Of a DNA stretch of 64,000 bases, positions 20,032-30,079 are shown piece by piece (position 1 is the stretch's first letter; every line of letters starts with the position of its first letter). Under the pieces are notes generated by a model, which worked only from the letters and a program-made list of their open reading frames with translations, did no database searches and was not told where the DNA came from. A program made the translations under genes and the position numbers. Source of the DNA: Corynebacterium kutscheri (lineage in GTDB: Bacteria > Actinomycetota > Actinomycetes > Mycobacteriales > Mycobacteriaceae). Location of the stretch: the NCBI RefSeq assembly GCF_000980835.1, contig NZ_CP011312.1, positions 1,426,001 through 1,490,000 of the forward strand. Reading direction: 5' to 3'.

Positions 20032-21123
20032 TTAACCTAGAATCTTTTCTGCAGCCAATAAAAAGGCATCATTTTCCGTCGGCAAGCCGATAGTAACGCG
20101 TAAGTATCCGGTGACTCCTACATCACGAATCAGCACCCCGTGTTCAAGGAATTGCCGCCATTGCACTGCTTGATCATCAAATTTTCCAAAAAATAAGAAA
20201 TTCGATTCGCTAGGAAATACGCAATAACCTAACTCCTGGAGTCGTGTTTCTACTCGGATTCTTTCCTGCACCAGGTTATCTACCGTGGCAAGCGTATCTT
20301 CACTGTGACGCAGAGCAACCAAGGCTGCTACCTGAGTCAAAGTAGAAAGGTGATAAGGCAACCGCACTAATAAAATAGCCTCGATAAATGCTGGATGTGC
20401 CACAAAATAGCCTAATCGACCGCCAGCAAAATCGAATGCCTTGCTCATCGTCCGAGAAACCACCACTTTATTGGGATATTCTTGAATAAGATTTATCGCC
20501 GATGGCGAGTCAGAAAACTCTGCATAAGCCTCGTCGACAATAACTATTCCTGGTGCTGACTCAATAATGCTGCGTATATCAGCTAATGAGGTAACAACAC
20601 CGGTAGGGTTATTGGGAGTGGTAATAAAAATAATTTCTGGTTGGTACTGCGCAATTGCAGCTAAGGCACGGTCTATATCAATGCGGAACTGCTCATCCCG
20701 AGGACACTCAATAAACTCGGTATCGGTTCCAGCACTTAAAATAGGGTGCATAGAATAGCTCGGGGTAAAGCCCAAGGCACGTCGACCTGGTCCACCAAAG
20801 GCCTGTAGTAATTGCTGTAATACCTCATTGGAACCATTGGCTGCCCACACATTATCTTTGCTCACCGCCACCCCAACCTGTTTGCTGAGGTATTGTGCTA
20901 AGGCAGTGCGCAATGCCACCGCATCTCGATCGGGATAGCGGTTAAGATCATGGGCTTCTTCAGCGATACGATGAGCCAGCTCTTCAATAAGTGCATCAGA
21001 GGGAGAATACGGATTTTCATTAGTGTTAAGTCGAACTGCACTATCAAGTTGCGGTGCACCATAGGCAGTTTCACTGAGTAGTTTTTCGCGCAATGGCAGA
21101 TCGTCAAAGGTAATCTCAGACAT
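20032..21123 (-). CDS. hisC: Histidinol-phosphate aminotransferase
   Basis: PLP-dependent transaminase converting imidazole-acetol phosphate to histidinol phosphate. It has 363 residues. [12 protein letters not shown] near residue 31, the TPNNPTG motif near residue 167, VDEAYAEF near residue 196 and the lysine site [17 protein letters not shown] near residue 225 are in the right order. It lies 36 nt after hisD in the same transcript. Confidence 0.96.
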   Translation of the reverse strand: MSEITFDDLPLREKLLSETAYGAPQLDSAVRLNTNENPYSPSDALIEELAHRIAEEAHDLNRYPDRDAVALRTALAQYLSKQVGVAVSKDNVWAANGSNEVLQQLLQAFGGPGRRALGFTPSYSMHPILSAGTDTEFIECPRDEQFRIDIDRALAAIAQYQPEIIFITTPNNPTGVVTSLADIRSIIESAPGIVIVDEAYAEFSDSPSAINLIQEYPNKVVVSRTMSKAFDFAGGRLGYFVAHPAFIEAILLVRLPYHLSTLTQVAALVALRHSEDTLATVDNLVQERIRVETRLQELGYCVFPSESNFLFFGKFDDQAVQWRQFLEHGVLIRDVGVTGYLRVTIGLPTENDAFLLAAEKILG

Positions 21124-21159
21124 AGATAAGCTCTTCTTTTAGGGTTAAGTTTTAACCGA

Positions 21160-22479
21160 TTAATCACTGATAATTTCTTCAAAGCGTGCTCGGATAGCTT
21201 CACCATGTGCTGGCAATCGCTCAGCGTCGGCAAGCCGCACTACCGTTTCAGCGATTTCTTTTAGTGCTACCTCGTCGTATTCAATAAGGTTTACCGAACG
21301 TAAAAAAGTATGTGTAGATAAACCCGAGCTATAACGTGCAGAACCAGAGGTAGGTAAAACGTGATTAGAGCCAGCTGAATAATCCCCCAACGGCACTGGC
21401 GAGAACCCGCCGACAAAGATGGCACCTGCATGGCTTATACGACGAGCTACCTCAGGGGCATTTTCCGTATGAATTTCTAAGTGTTCAGCTGCATAGGCAT
21501 CAGCAACAGCAATGCCCATTTCTAGATTATCAACTAAAATAATGCCAGATTGCTCACCACGTAATGCTTGGGCAACCCGATCAGAATTAAGTGTTATTTT
21601 AAAGCGTTGTTCTATTTCTTTATCAACAGCTTGGGCTAGTTCTTCAGAATCTGTAATCAATACACTGGCGGCCATCACATCATGTTCCGCCTGGCTTATT
21701 AAATCATAAGCTATCCATAACGGATGTGCGGTGTGATCAGCTAACACAGCGATTTCGGTAGGACCAGCCTCGGAATCAATACCGACTATTGACCGCACAC
21801 AGCGTTTTGCTGCGGTGACATAAATATTGCCGGGGCCAGTAATCATATCAACAGGCTCAAGCTGATAGGTGTCATCCCCATAAGCAAGAAGTGCGATAGC
21901 TTGAGCTCCACCAACTGCCCACACTTCGTCAACTCCTAATAGGGCACATGCCGCTAGGATTGTTGGGTGCGGCCAGCCACCGTTTTCTGCTTGCGGCGGG
22001 GATGCCACTACCAACGTTGTTACTCCTGCTTCTTGAGCAGGAACAACATTCATAATGACACTAGATGGATATACGGCTTGGCCACCTGGAACATATAGTC
22101 CAACACGGACTACAGGTTGGAAGATTTCGGTAACATGCGCCCCTGGTGCTAGCGAACTAGTGTGTTCCACCGGACGTTGATCCCGATGAACTTTACGTAC
22201 CCGACTAATAGCTTCTTCTAATGCACTTCGTACCTTCGGATCAATGGTTGCTAGCGCACTAGCAATAACTTCTTGAGATACTTGTATCGAATTAGGCCGA
22301 ACGCCATCAAATTTTTCGCCATAATCCAGCGCAGCTACAGCGCCTTTTAAACGTACTTCTTCTACCAATGGTTCTACTGTTGGCAATACCGCACTAATAT
22401 CAGTGTTACCGCGTGGCATAACTCGACGCAATGCACTCGTTGAGGGTTTTTGCCCGCGCAGATCAATAACGTTCAGCAT
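21160..22479 (-). CDS. hisD: Histidinol dehydrogenase
   Basis: Performs the last two oxidations from histidinol to histidine. It has 439 residues. The signature region from [16 protein letters not shown] through [15 protein letters not shown] is intact, with [17 protein letters not shown] and [11 protein letters not shown] near the end. It is the first gene of the minus-strand his operon; an AAGGA ribosome site precedes ATG 22479, and a TATAAT box lies about 70 nt upstream. Confidence 0.97.
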   Translation of the reverse strand: MLNVIDLRGQKPSTSALRRVMPRGNTDISAVLPTVEPLVEEVRLKGAVAALDYGEKFDGVRPNSIQVSQEVIASALATIDPKVRSALEEAISRVRKVHRDQRPVEHTSSLAPGAHVTEIFQPVVRVGLYVPGGQAVYPSSVIMNVVPAQEAGVTTLVVASPPQAENGGWPHPTILAACALLGVDEVWAVGGAQAIALLAYGDDTYQLEPVDMITGPGNIYVTAAKRCVRSIVGIDSEAGPTEIAVLADHTAHPLWIAYDLISQAEHDVMAASVLITDSEELAQAVDKEIEQRFKITLNSDRVAQALRGEQSGIILVDNLEMGIAVADAYAAEHLEIHTENAPEVARRISHAGAIFVGGFSPVPLGDYSAGSNHVLPTSGSARYSSGLSTHTFLRSVNLIEYDEVALKEIAETVVRLADAERLPAHGEAIRARFEEIISD

Positions 22480-22540
22480 CTTTGCGTCCTTATAGTTCGC
22501 CTTACCCTAGTGAGGTCAACAATAATCTCACACTTTTTAT

Positions 22541-22580
22541 GATCTTGATTATAACGAGACTACCAGGTGTTAAGAATTCC
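22541..22580 (-). promoter_or_regulatory. Likely hisD promoter and empty divergent intergenic region
   Basis: The complementary strand carries a consensus TATAAT at 22553-22548; TTCTTA 17 nt upstream is a weak -35. The predicted transcript starts about 60 nt before hisD. The rest of the 505-nt gap (22480-22984) is AT-rich, and I see no T-box or classical His-codon leader peptide in it. Confidence 0.4.
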
Positions 22581-22984
22581 ACTCCCCCACAACAAACCCC
22601 ATAACCGTACCCCCAAACAAGGGCAATATCTTTCCAGGCGCGAAATAAACCTTAGGTATATAGCAAAGAAAATCTTGTTCTTACTAGATTAAAATATTTT
22701 CTCCCATACTAGGCTAATTCTCCATTTCTACTAGGTTGTGCCAGCGCAAATGGAATTGATAGCTAGAAATTACTTCCGACAAAAAGACATACTGAAACCC
22801 GATTTTTTACTTAAATACATATATAAAAATCCCAATATCACTGATTATTTCAAACTTATTCCCCGCAAGATGAGTGTTTAAGTCTAATGTGGAAACTGAA
22901 GGTTTTGTATCGTCTTGTCGCACTTTTCCTTGACCCTACTGTTTATATATTTTCCGCTTATATTTTCGCCAGTGAAGGAGGGAC

Positions 22985-23938
22985 ATGGAACAGTCAACTT
23001 CGCATCATAATGAATTACCATTCAACGTAACTATTGACCGTATTGTTGAATGTGTTAAAGATTTGGGTTTTCACCATGTCGTTATTACTCATCGCAACGG
23101 CGACCAGGTGGAGATCCCTTGGCCACACCATGATCTTATTATCAGTTTTGACGAAGACTTCGGCAAGGTGCTTCATGTAGAGGCAACCATGCCTGGGCGC
23201 GCCAATTTAAGCCGAGTTAATGAAATAGCTCAAACTATTTCACAGTGGAATGCTGAACGTGTTGGACCTAATGCTCATTTAACTATTGACAATTCCGGCT
23301 ATATTCGCGTGAGTTTCCACTGCTTACTCAATGTTGATCTTGGGGCGAATACCGCACAAATCAAATCTTTTCTTAATACCGCTGCTGGCTCTATCAATAC
23401 TGCAGTGAATCATTTCATGGAACTCCACCCTGAACTATTAATTGTCAATGCTATCAATGACACCGATCTTGATTTCACGGATCATCTGGCCAATGAAGTT
23501 CCTGAAGAGGTCGTTCTAACACGCGTTCGAGCCTGCCTAGCTGACCTTGGTATTGAAAAAACTCAAGGCGATTCCATAGTTATCATGACGTGGATTAATT
23601 CTGTTCTTATTGCTTTTTTTATTGAATCTGGACCATCTTTATTAGCGAAAGCACATTGGGAACCTAACTTAGATCCACAAAATGATTTTATCCGAGCCTT
23701 TTTGGTGTGCAATCAGTGGAATGCATACAACTATGCAACCAAAGCTTTTTGCAATACTGATGAAGACGGCCTTCAGATTCGGGCAGAATACGTCACCGAT
23801 ATTGGGGCAGGACTCAACGATAATCAGCTTTCCCACCAGATTTCTTTAGCGATTCACCATCTGCTAAAAACCATTGACCATCTCAGCAAAGAAATTAGTG
23901 GTTCCACCGCAGTAGAGTGGCCAAATGAGCAGCACTAA
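22985..23938 (+). CDS. Tandem YbjN-like domain protein
   Basis: A 317-residue cytoplasmic protein that appears to hold two copies of a YbjN-type (chaperone-like) fold. Repeat 1 (about 15-145) has the hallmark FDEDFGKVLHVEATM and INEW-like QTISQWNAERVGPNAHLTID. Repeat 2 (about 178-300) has LAKAHWEPNL, VCNQWNAYNYATKAFC and a similar terminal helix. The conserved W-N pair of YbjN proteins occurs in both. The start is ATG 22985, just after AGGAGGG. YbjN proteins are linked to stress and type III secretion chaperone folds elsewhere; the role here is unknown. Confidence 0.65.
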   Translation: MEQSTSHHNELPFNVTIDRIVECVKDLGFHHVVITHRNGDQVEIPWPHHDLIISFDEDFGKVLHVEATMPGRANLSRVNEIAQTISQWNAERVGPNAHLTIDNSGYIRVSFHCLLNVDLGANTAQIKSFLNTAAGSINTAVNHFMELHPELLIVNAINDTDLDFTDHLANEVPEEVVLTRVRACLADLGIEKTQGDSIVIMTWINSVLIAFFIESGPSLLAKAHWEPNLDPQNDFIRAFLVCNQWNAYNYATKAFCNTDEDGLQIRAEYVTDIGAGLNDNQLSHQISLAIHHLLKTIDHLSKEISGSTAVEWPNEQH

Positions 23939-23974
23939 TTGTGCATTCATTGTGCTTTTTCGACGTTTTTTACA

Positions 23975-24646
23975 TCACTCTTTTTCGCTAATACCTTCGT
24001 GCATCAATTCAGCTTCACTAGCTACACCAGTAGGGTTTTTACTACTAACGCTTATAGTCGGTTCACCCTCAGGAGTAGATACATAAGCACACCAGTACAA
24101 AAGTACTGCCCAAAAAGGAGCTACTGCTTGAGCTGCAATTCCTAACTGTAATCTAGGTACGTAGCGGACTACCTCACCGATCATAAGATTTTCCCCCACG
24201 GTATGTACTAGACCGGCAACTAATTCACCCGTATCAAGGAAAATCTGCCCACCCAAAAAGCTCCACAGGGTCACCCAAAATAGCATCCCCAAACCACGAA
24301 GCTTTTCTAATTTGAGGAAAGCGCCTATCCCACAGCAGCCTGCAATAAGTGCAGTCATCACAACATATAAGAAAAAAGCGATAAACTCTACATTTTCTTC
24401 ATTACCAACCGCTATTTGCGATCCTTCGATCACAGTAGCGCTATAGCTCGGACGCAAAAATCCCCATACTGCACCCATAATCAAAAAACTTAGGACAGCA
24501 AAAACCACCACACTGGCATAACCGCCCGCCTTAGGAGAAATATATAGGCGTTTGTTAGCAAGTTTAGTCTCTAAGTAATCAAGGCCTCTAGTTTGAGGAT
24601 CAATATTTTTCATCTTCATGGCGATACCCCCACACTTATAACTCAT
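23975..24646 (-). CDS. Corynebacterial multi-pass membrane protein
   Basis: No family recognised. It has up to 223 residues with four hydrophobic segments (about 44-65, 91-110, 121-140, 172-190) and a soluble acidic C-terminus. Two starts are possible: ATG 24646, inside a hairpin and without a good ribosome site, or ATG 24619 (214 residues), preceded by GTGGGGG. A seven-codon leader with a better AGGAG site lies just upstream. It follows the lipoprotein gene on the same strand, separated by 38 nt or 65 nt depending on which start is used. Confidence 0.7.
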   Translation of the reverse strand: MSYKCGGIAMKMKNIDPQTRGLDYLETKLANKRLYISPKAGGYASVVVFAVLSFLIMGAVWGFLRPSYSATVIEGSQIAVGNEENVEFIAFFLYVVMTALIAGCCGIGAFLKLEKLRGLGMLFWVTLWSFLGGQIFLDTGELVAGLVHTVGENLMIGEVVRYVPRLQLGIAAQAVAPFWAVLLYWCAYVSTPEGEPTISVSSKNPTGVASEAELMHEGISEKE

Positions 24647-24665
24647 AGCGTGGGGGCATTTCTCC
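24619..24665 (-). promoter_or_regulatory. Hairpin with seven-codon mini-ORF before the membrane protein
   Basis: On the minus strand AGAGGAGAA leads into ATG-CCC-CCA-CGC-TAT-GAG-TTA-TAA (MPPRYEL). The CCCCCAC within it pairs with GTGGGGG 13 to 15 nt later, which would hide the ribosome site of ATG 24619. Translating the mini-ORF could open that hairpin. Alternatively the stem is a poor terminator of the lipoprotein gene, though it lacks a T tract. Confidence 0.35.
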
Positions 24666-24684
24666 TCTTTAGCTCAATTAAGTT

Positions 24685-25320
24685 CTATCGACAGAATTTC
24701 CAGCGTCCATCCTCACGGAAGAAACGCTGAGTTTCCGTAGTAGTTTCACCACCAGCAGTAGCTGTTACCGAAGCCGACGCCCAATCACCATCGACCATAA
24801 TATTGGTAATCTCACCAATAGATGCCTGTGCGTTACGATACTCTGGAATATCGTTAAGCGGCACATCCGGAATCTGAGAATAATCTAATACTGTTTGTCC
24901 ACCATATTCTTGGACTACTGCCGAACAAGCATTTTCTGGAATATACGAAATATATGACCGCAATGTGGTCGCATTTCCGATACCGCGCACTAAGCCTTCA
25001 ATTGCTGCAGCATCTTCTGGCGAAGCAAGCTGTCCACCAGTAACAGGTTCTACCGGGGCGCTATTAATGGTTTGCTGGAGCGCCTCAATATCAATGGTCT
25101 CACTCACCTCAGGCTCAGGAGCAGCCTCAGTAGGAGTTGTTTCAACTACGGTAGTAGCGGTTGTCTCCACTGTAGTTGAAGCTTTTGTGCTAGTTGCTGA
25201 TGTTGTGGTTTCTACGCTCGCTTTATCATCAGAACCACAGGCAGATAAAAATAGAGCGGAAGTAGCTACAGTGGCGGTCAGTACCTTAGTTATATTTCCA
25301 CAACGATTAAAACTACGCAC
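24685..25320 (-). CDS. Secreted lipoprotein with Thr/Ala-rich linker
   Basis: A 211-residue lipoprotein with signal peptide ending in the lipobox LSAC (about residues 25-28). A low-complexity Thr/Ala/Glu/Val linker (about 35-80) follows, then a compact domain with two cysteines (C132, C210) that may pair. The C-terminal part (VDGDWASASVTATAGGE … FREDGRWKFC) resembles the Mce-associated/low-molecular-weight-antigen type of lipoprotein, i.e. an NTF2-like cone, like the 45680 gene. The function is unknown. Lgt and LspA in this window would process it. Confidence 0.8.
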   Translation of the reverse strand: MRSFNRCGNITKVLTATVATSALFLSACGSDDKASVETTTSATSTKASTTVETTATTVVETTPTEAAPEPEVSETIDIEALQQTINSAPVEPVTGGQLASPEDAAAIEGLVRGIGNATTLRSYISYIPENACSAVVQEYGGQTVLDYSQIPDVPLNDIPEYRNAQASIGEITNIMVDGDWASASVTATAGGETTTETQRFFREDGRWKFCR

Positions 25321-25670
25321 AGGAAAATCTCCTCATATATAGGTTATATTGTGCCCCTCAGCAGTAAACGTTAGCTAAACTAGCGCCCCTACCAAGCTGA
25401 ATGTGCATTGTATATATTACTTTTTAACGTCACCTCAATAATGACACCACCTTAGCAAAAATAAACTAAGCGATTATCTTTGGGCAATAATCAACAAATA
25501 ATACAAATAATATTCACATCGATCACACAGTTTAACTTATGGTAGATCTCGATCCTAGCCCAACTAAAACCACTACCTTACTTATTTGACCAATTTTGAT
25601 CTACCCGAGAAACCGAAATTGATAATCAGTTAAATCTTAAAACCCTCTCCAATCGGCTAATCTATTACCT
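25321..25670. other. 350-nt AT-rich divergent intergenic region
   Basis: No gene is supported between the lipoprotein (minus) and the TetR gene (plus). Just before the TetR gene TAATCT (25658-25663) lies 7 nt before GTG 25671, the spacing of a leaderless promoter. A clear operator palindrome is not visible. Confidence 0.4.
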
Positions 25671-26177
25671 GTGCAGCTATCTCAAGAATCCATTATCGCA
25701 GCCAGCCTTGAGATCCTTAATAAGTATGGGCTAGCAGATATGAGCATGCGTCGCCTCGCTTTATCACTGGGAGTGGCTCCAGGTGCTTTGTATTGGCACT
25801 TCAAAAATAAACAAGCACTTATCGATGCTACTGCCCGCGCACTTCTTGATGATTTCTTCCAACTTTCTGATATCAGCATTAAAGAAGCTATCTTCACCTT
25901 CCGAAATATCTTGCTCAGCTACCGCGATGGTGGAGAGCTGATCAGCGCAGCCCTTGCAGACTCAGTTTTGCATGAAGAAGTCATTGAAACGCTCATATCT
26001 CTTGATGACACGCTTAGTTACGCCCAATCCGCTAACCTTATTCATCTCACATTAGGCTCCACAGTCATGGAACAAACCCAACAACAACGCGCTGAGTATA
26101 TTGGCGATACTCCTACCCATAGCTGGGATGCACTTTTTGCTCAAGGCGTTGATATGTTACTCAGCCCACCGGTATAG
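25671..26177 (+). CDS. TetR-family transcriptional regulator
   Basis: A 168-residue repressor-type protein. The N-terminal helix-turn-helix is clear: SIIAASLEILNKYGLADMS then MRRLALSLGVAPGALYWHF and a KQALIDA helix, the standard TetR layout at about residues 5-50. The ligand-binding half is short, with C-terminal LTLGSTVMEQTQQQRA like TetR-C subfamilies. GTG start, possibly leaderless. It lies 113 nt upstream of glgX on the same strand; control of glgX or of itself is possible but unproved. Confidence 0.88.
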   Translation: MQLSQESIIAASLEILNKYGLADMSMRRLALSLGVAPGALYWHFKNKQALIDATARALLDDFFQLSDISIKEAIFTFRNILLSYRDGGELISAALADSVLHEEVIETLISLDDTLSYAQSANLIHLTLGSTVMEQTQQQRAEYIGDTPTHSWDALFAQGVDMLLSPPV

Positions 26178-26290
26178 CACCAATTATCTAGTGGAGAAAC
26201 TAAATTACACTTCAATTAAAACGTGTGACTTCTCGCAAAATCGGCTTTCCTGCACAAATGAAGCCAAGGTAAGGGTTATTATTTATCTCT

Positions 26291-28489
26291 ATGACTGAAA
26301 CTTCACCGTCTCCTTCGAATCCTGGACGTATGATCTGGCCAGGTGAGTCCTATCCGTTAGGCTCAACCTACGACGGTGCTGGCACAAATTTTGCAATCTT
26401 TTCCGATGTGGCAGAAAAAGTAGAGCTTTGTCTTATCGACGAAAATAACATCGAAGAACGCATCAATCTCGAAGAAGTTGATGCCCACATCTGGCATTGC
26501 TACCTACCTGGTGTCATTCCTGGCCAGCGCTACGGTTTTCGTGTTCATGGCCCTTATGATCCCCACAACGGTAAACGTTGTGATCCCTCGAAATTACTCG
26601 TTGATCCTTATGCACGTGCTTTCGACGGAGATTTCGACGGCCACCCTTCGCTTTTTAGCTACGACATTACTGATCCCTATAACCCAACTGCTCGCAATAC
26701 TGAAGACAGTATCGACCACACCATGAAATCAGTGGTGGTTAACCCGTTTTTCGATTGGGGTTCAGATCGATCACCAAAAACTCCTTATCATGAGACGGTG
26801 ATCTACGAGGCGCATGTCAAAGGTATGACCATGACGCACCCCGACGTTCCCGAAGAACTACGTGGCACCTATGCTGGTCTTGCTCACCCCGCGATCATTA
26901 AATACCTTAAAGACCTTGGTATTACCGCTATTGAGCTCATGCCAGTACACCAATTCCTCCAAGATGATCGCTTACGTGATCTAGGATTGCGCAACTACTG
27001 GGGATACAATACTTTTGGCTTTTTTGCCCCGCAAAATGACTATGCCGCGGCAAAAAACCCAGGCGGAGCAGTAAGCGAATTCAAATCTATGGTGCGTACT
27101 TTCCATGAGGCTGGTATCGAAGTAATTCTTGATGTGGTGTACAACCACACTGCAGAAGGAAACCATATGGGTCCAACCATTTGCTTCCGCGGCATCGACA
27201 ATGAGGCTTATTACCGCCTTGTCGATAATGACAAATATCACTATATGGATTACACAGGTACGGGTAATTCTTTAAACGTACGCGATCCGCACCCGCTCCA
27301 ACTCATTATGGATTCCCTACGCTACTGGGTTAAAGAGATGCATGTCGATGGGTTCCGTTTCGACTTAGCCTCTACCTTGGCACGTGAACTACACGACGTC
27401 GATAAGCTTGCAACCTTCTTTGACCTAGTCCAACAAGATCCCATCGTAAGCCAAGTCAAACTCATTGCTGAGCCATGGGATGTCGGCGAAGGTGGTTATC
27501 AGGTAGGCAACTTCCCCCCACTGTGGACAGAATGGAATGGTAAATACCGCGATACTGTTCGTGATTTCTGGCGTGGCGAGCCATCAACTTTAGGTGAATT
27601 TGCTTCTCGGCTCACAGGTTCTTCTGACCTCTATGCCAATAATGGTCGTCGTCCAACAGCATCAATTAACTTTGTTACCGCTCACGATGGTTTTACTCTT
27701 AATGACCTAGTCAGCTATAACGAAAAACACAATATAGCCAATGGCGAAGATGGCCGCGATGGCGAAAGCCATAATCGTTCCTGGAACTGTGGTGTGGAAG
27801 GACCTACCAATGATCCAGAGATCCTGGAATTACGTGCGCGTCAACGCCGTAACTTCTTATCTACTTTGCTGTTAAGCCAAGGCACACCCATGATTGCCCA
27901 TGGTGACGAGATCGCTCGTACCCAAGGTGGTAATAACAATGTTTATTGCCAAGATAACGAAATCGCATGGATGGACTGGAATCAGGTTGAAGACAATAAA
28001 GAATTATTAGAATTCACCCGTCGGCTTATCCGTATTCGTGCTGACCACCCGGTATTTAGACGGCGTCGTTTCCTTGCCGGTGGTCCACTTGGTGTTGAAG
28101 CCCGTAATCGTGATATTGCTTGGCTCGTTCCTAATGGCCAGCTGATGACCCAAAGCGATTGGAATTTTGCCTTCGGTAAATCCCTCATGGTGTATCTCAA
28201 TGGTAATGCTATTGCTGAACCAGATAGTCGTGGCCAAGAAATCACCGATGATTCTTTCCTATTGATGTTTAATGCTCATCATGAAGATATTGACTTCACC
28301 ATGCCCTCATTAGAATTCGGTGCGGCATGGAAAGTGGTGGTAGATACTACCCAACCAACTGGTTATCCAGATAAAGCACAAGCGATTAAAGCAACTGAAA
28401 CAACAACCGTTCCAGCACGTAGTGTGCTGATTTTGCGCCAAATTGCTACCCCACTTATTGATAGCGATGAGTATGCAGCAAAAAAGTAA
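26291..28489 (+). CDS. glgX: Glycogen debranching enzyme
   Basis: GH13 isoamylase-type enzyme that hydrolyses alpha-1,6 branches left after phosphorylase action. It has 732 residues. An N-terminal CBM48-like region (SYPLGSTYDGAGTNFAIFSD) is followed by GH13 regions: DVVYNHTAEG, VDGFRFDLAS (nucleophile Asp), LIAEPWDVGEGGYQVG (acid Glu) and FVTAHDGFTL. It works with GlgP (7971) to break down glycogen, which in C. glutamicum is a transient carbon store. It has a TetR gene upstream. Confidence 0.96.
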   Translation: MTETSPSPSNPGRMIWPGESYPLGSTYDGAGTNFAIFSDVAEKVELCLIDENNIEERINLEEVDAHIWHCYLPGVIPGQRYGFRVHGPYDPHNGKRCDPSKLLVDPYARAFDGDFDGHPSLFSYDITDPYNPTARNTEDSIDHTMKSVVVNPFFDWGSDRSPKTPYHETVIYEAHVKGMTMTHPDVPEELRGTYAGLAHPAIIKYLKDLGITAIELMPVHQFLQDDRLRDLGLRNYWGYNTFGFFAPQNDYAAAKNPGGAVSEFKSMVRTFHEAGIEVILDVVYNHTAEGNHMGPTICFRGIDNEAYYRLVDNDKYHYMDYTGTGNSLNVRDPHPLQLIMDSLRYWVKEMHVDGFRFDLASTLARELHDVDKLATFFDLVQQDPIVSQVKLIAEPWDVGEGGYQVGNFPPLWTEWNGKYRDTVRDFWRGEPSTLGEFASRLTGSSDLYANNGRRPTASINFVTAHDGFTLNDLVSYNEKHNIANGEDGRDGESHNRSWNCGVEGPTNDPEILELRARQRRNFLSTLLLSQGTPMIAHGDEIARTQGGNNNVYCQDNEIAWMDWNQVEDNKELLEFTRRLIRIRADHPVFRRRRFLAGGPLGVEARNRDIAWLVPNGQLMTQSDWNFAFGKSLMVYLNGNAIAEPDSRGQEITDDSFLLMFNAHHEDIDFTMPSLEFGAAWKVVVDTTQPTGYPDKAQAIKATETTTVPARSVLILRQIATPLIDSDEYAAKK

Positions 28490-28542
28490 GGTACGTGCCA
28501 AGATAAACTCTTCGCTACAGTAGAGTTCGATGAGCACGTTTT

Positions 28543-28574
28543 AAGGAGGCGGTCCTTGCATCGCCTCCTTTTGT
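28543..28574 (+). terminator. Terminator after glgX
   Basis: AAGGAGGCG (28543-28551) and CGCCTCCTT (28562-28570) form a perfect 9-bp stem followed by TTG-TTT. It lies between glgX and the exonuclease gene, so in-frame codons before 28589 are not part of the latter. Confidence 0.8.
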
Positions 28575-28588
28575 TTGAAAAGGACACC

Positions 28589-29935
28589 ATGGCTGCAATA
28601 ATCCCAATTAATGGCGGTGATGTGAGCATTACTGCACAATCAATTGATTTCCATCCCACGGAACTTAGTGCTGCGCTTGGGACTTTTTCGCAGTTTCCCC
28701 TATCACTTCCTACCACACAGATCACTAGGGTAAGCGTTCTTCAAGAACCTACCGCTTATCTATCTGGGCAGGTTCTTCTACACGGCACTGATATCACCGT
28801 AAGTTTTGCACCTAACTTCGATAACGAGCAAAGAAAGTTCGTCGAAACGCTCAGTGCTGTTTTACGCGGTGAGCTAGTCAGAGAACAATCTATTGAGCAT
28901 CTTGACTTTGTTGCTATTGATGTTGAGACAACCAATTCCGATTGGGGTTCCATTTGCCAAATTGGTGTCGTGCGCTTTATTGGTGGTACAGAAGTAGCTG
29001 CTCAACAGTGGCTATGTAAACCACCAGCAAAAGTCAATACTTTTGATGAGTTCAATATCGGTATTCATGGGATTCAGGCTGAAGATGTTAGCCAGGCACC
29101 AGAATTTCAGGAAATTTTTGCTGAGGTAACAGAATTCATTGGTTTACTACCAGTAATTGCACATAATGCTCAATTTGATATGACTGCGCTTTCGCGGGCA
29201 ACGATGTTTAGTAATATAGCTGCCCCAGCATTAACTTTTAGCTGCACGCTCACACTAGCGCGCAGTATGAAACTACCCATAGCCAACCATAAACTGCCTA
29301 CTGTTGCTGGGCACTTTAAAGTTAAGCTTGCTCAGCACCATGATGCACTTGCCGATGCTCGGGCATGCGGAGAAATTATGGTAGCTTTGGCATCATCAGC
29401 TGCTATATCTGGTTCACTTGAAGAAATCACTAAAACACTAGGTTTTTCCATGGGTACAATCAATGGCACCACGGTCTACCCAGTATTAAAACGCACAACA
29501 ACGTTAAGCTTTGTCAAGGATTCTGCTGCAGCCACAATCGGTAACACACAAGAAGCAACAACAGAAAAGCAATCAAACAAAAAAGCCCGTACTGCACGTT
29601 GGGCTAAAGCTGCTGTACCAGAGGTTATTCCCGAACCCAATCTTAATGCCGATCCTACTAATGAACTTTTTGGGCACAATGTCACTCTCACTGGTGACTT
29701 CGCCCCCTTTGATAAAGGCGAGATTTGGGAAAAAATTGCCAACCACGGTGCTACGATCGGCAAAAATGTCACTAAAAAGACCACTATCTTAATACTCGGC
29801 CAATGGGACTCAATCACTTCTAAACAAAAGAAAGCAGAAGAATACATCGCCAAGGGACAATCCATTGATATGTGGTCACAAGAAAAACTTTATGAGGTTC
29901 TTGGCCTCGAGGTTGAACTGACCCCGCCGTTTTAA
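28589..29935 (+). CDS. DnaQ-type 3'-5' exonuclease with C-terminal BRCT domain
   Basis: A protein of 448 residues. The first ~105 residues look like a separate N-terminal domain. Then comes a DEDDh exonuclease: FVAIDVETTNSDWG (Exo I, D/E), PVIAHNAQFDMTAL (Exo II, D) and HHDALADARACGEIM (Exo III, H/D). A lysine-rich linker (about 320-345) leads to a BRCT domain (about 362-445, GHNVTLTGDFAPFD … KGQSIDMWSQEKLYEVLG). Similar to DNA polymerase III epsilon-like repair proteins of corynebacteria. ATG 28589 follows AAAGGA; an upstream open extension crosses the glgX terminator. Confidence 0.85.
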   Translation: MAAIIPINGGDVSITAQSIDFHPTELSAALGTFSQFPLSLPTTQITRVSVLQEPTAYLSGQVLLHGTDITVSFAPNFDNEQRKFVETLSAVLRGELVREQSIEHLDFVAIDVETTNSDWGSICQIGVVRFIGGTEVAAQQWLCKPPAKVNTFDEFNIGIHGIQAEDVSQAPEFQEIFAEVTEFIGLLPVIAHNAQFDMTALSRATMFSNIAAPALTFSCTLTLARSMKLPIANHKLPTVAGHFKVKLAQHHDALADARACGEIMVALASSAAISGSLEEITKTLGFSMGTINGTTVYPVLKRTTTLSFVKDSAAATIGNTQEATTEKQSNKKARTARWAKAAVPEVIPEPNLNADPTNELFGHNVTLTGDFAPFDKGEIWEKIANHGATIGKNVTKKTTILILGQWDSITSKQKKAEEYIAKGQSIDMWSQEKLYEVLGLEVELTPPF

Positions 29936-29956
29936 ACAATCATCTTTTTACCAAAG

Positions 29957-29990
29957 CCCCCTTACTAACCCTGTAAGGGGGTAATTTCAT
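29957..29990 (+). terminator. Hairpin after the exonuclease gene
   Basis: CCCCCTTAC (29957-29965) and GTAAGGGGG (29973-29981) form a perfect 9-bp stem, followed by an A/T-rich stretch with short T runs. A likely intrinsic terminator, slightly weak in its T tract. Confidence 0.7.
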
Positions 29991-30079
29991 AATATTTTGT
30001 CGAGCAGCGGCAAGATTAGGGTCAAAAATACGTCTAGTACTCTGTGACGGCTCTTTTCACCACACAGAAAGAAAATACT

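Noticed and set aside
22480..22984. A His leader peptide or T-box before hisD
   Set aside because: No run of His codons and no GGGTGG-type T-box sequence on the minus strand.
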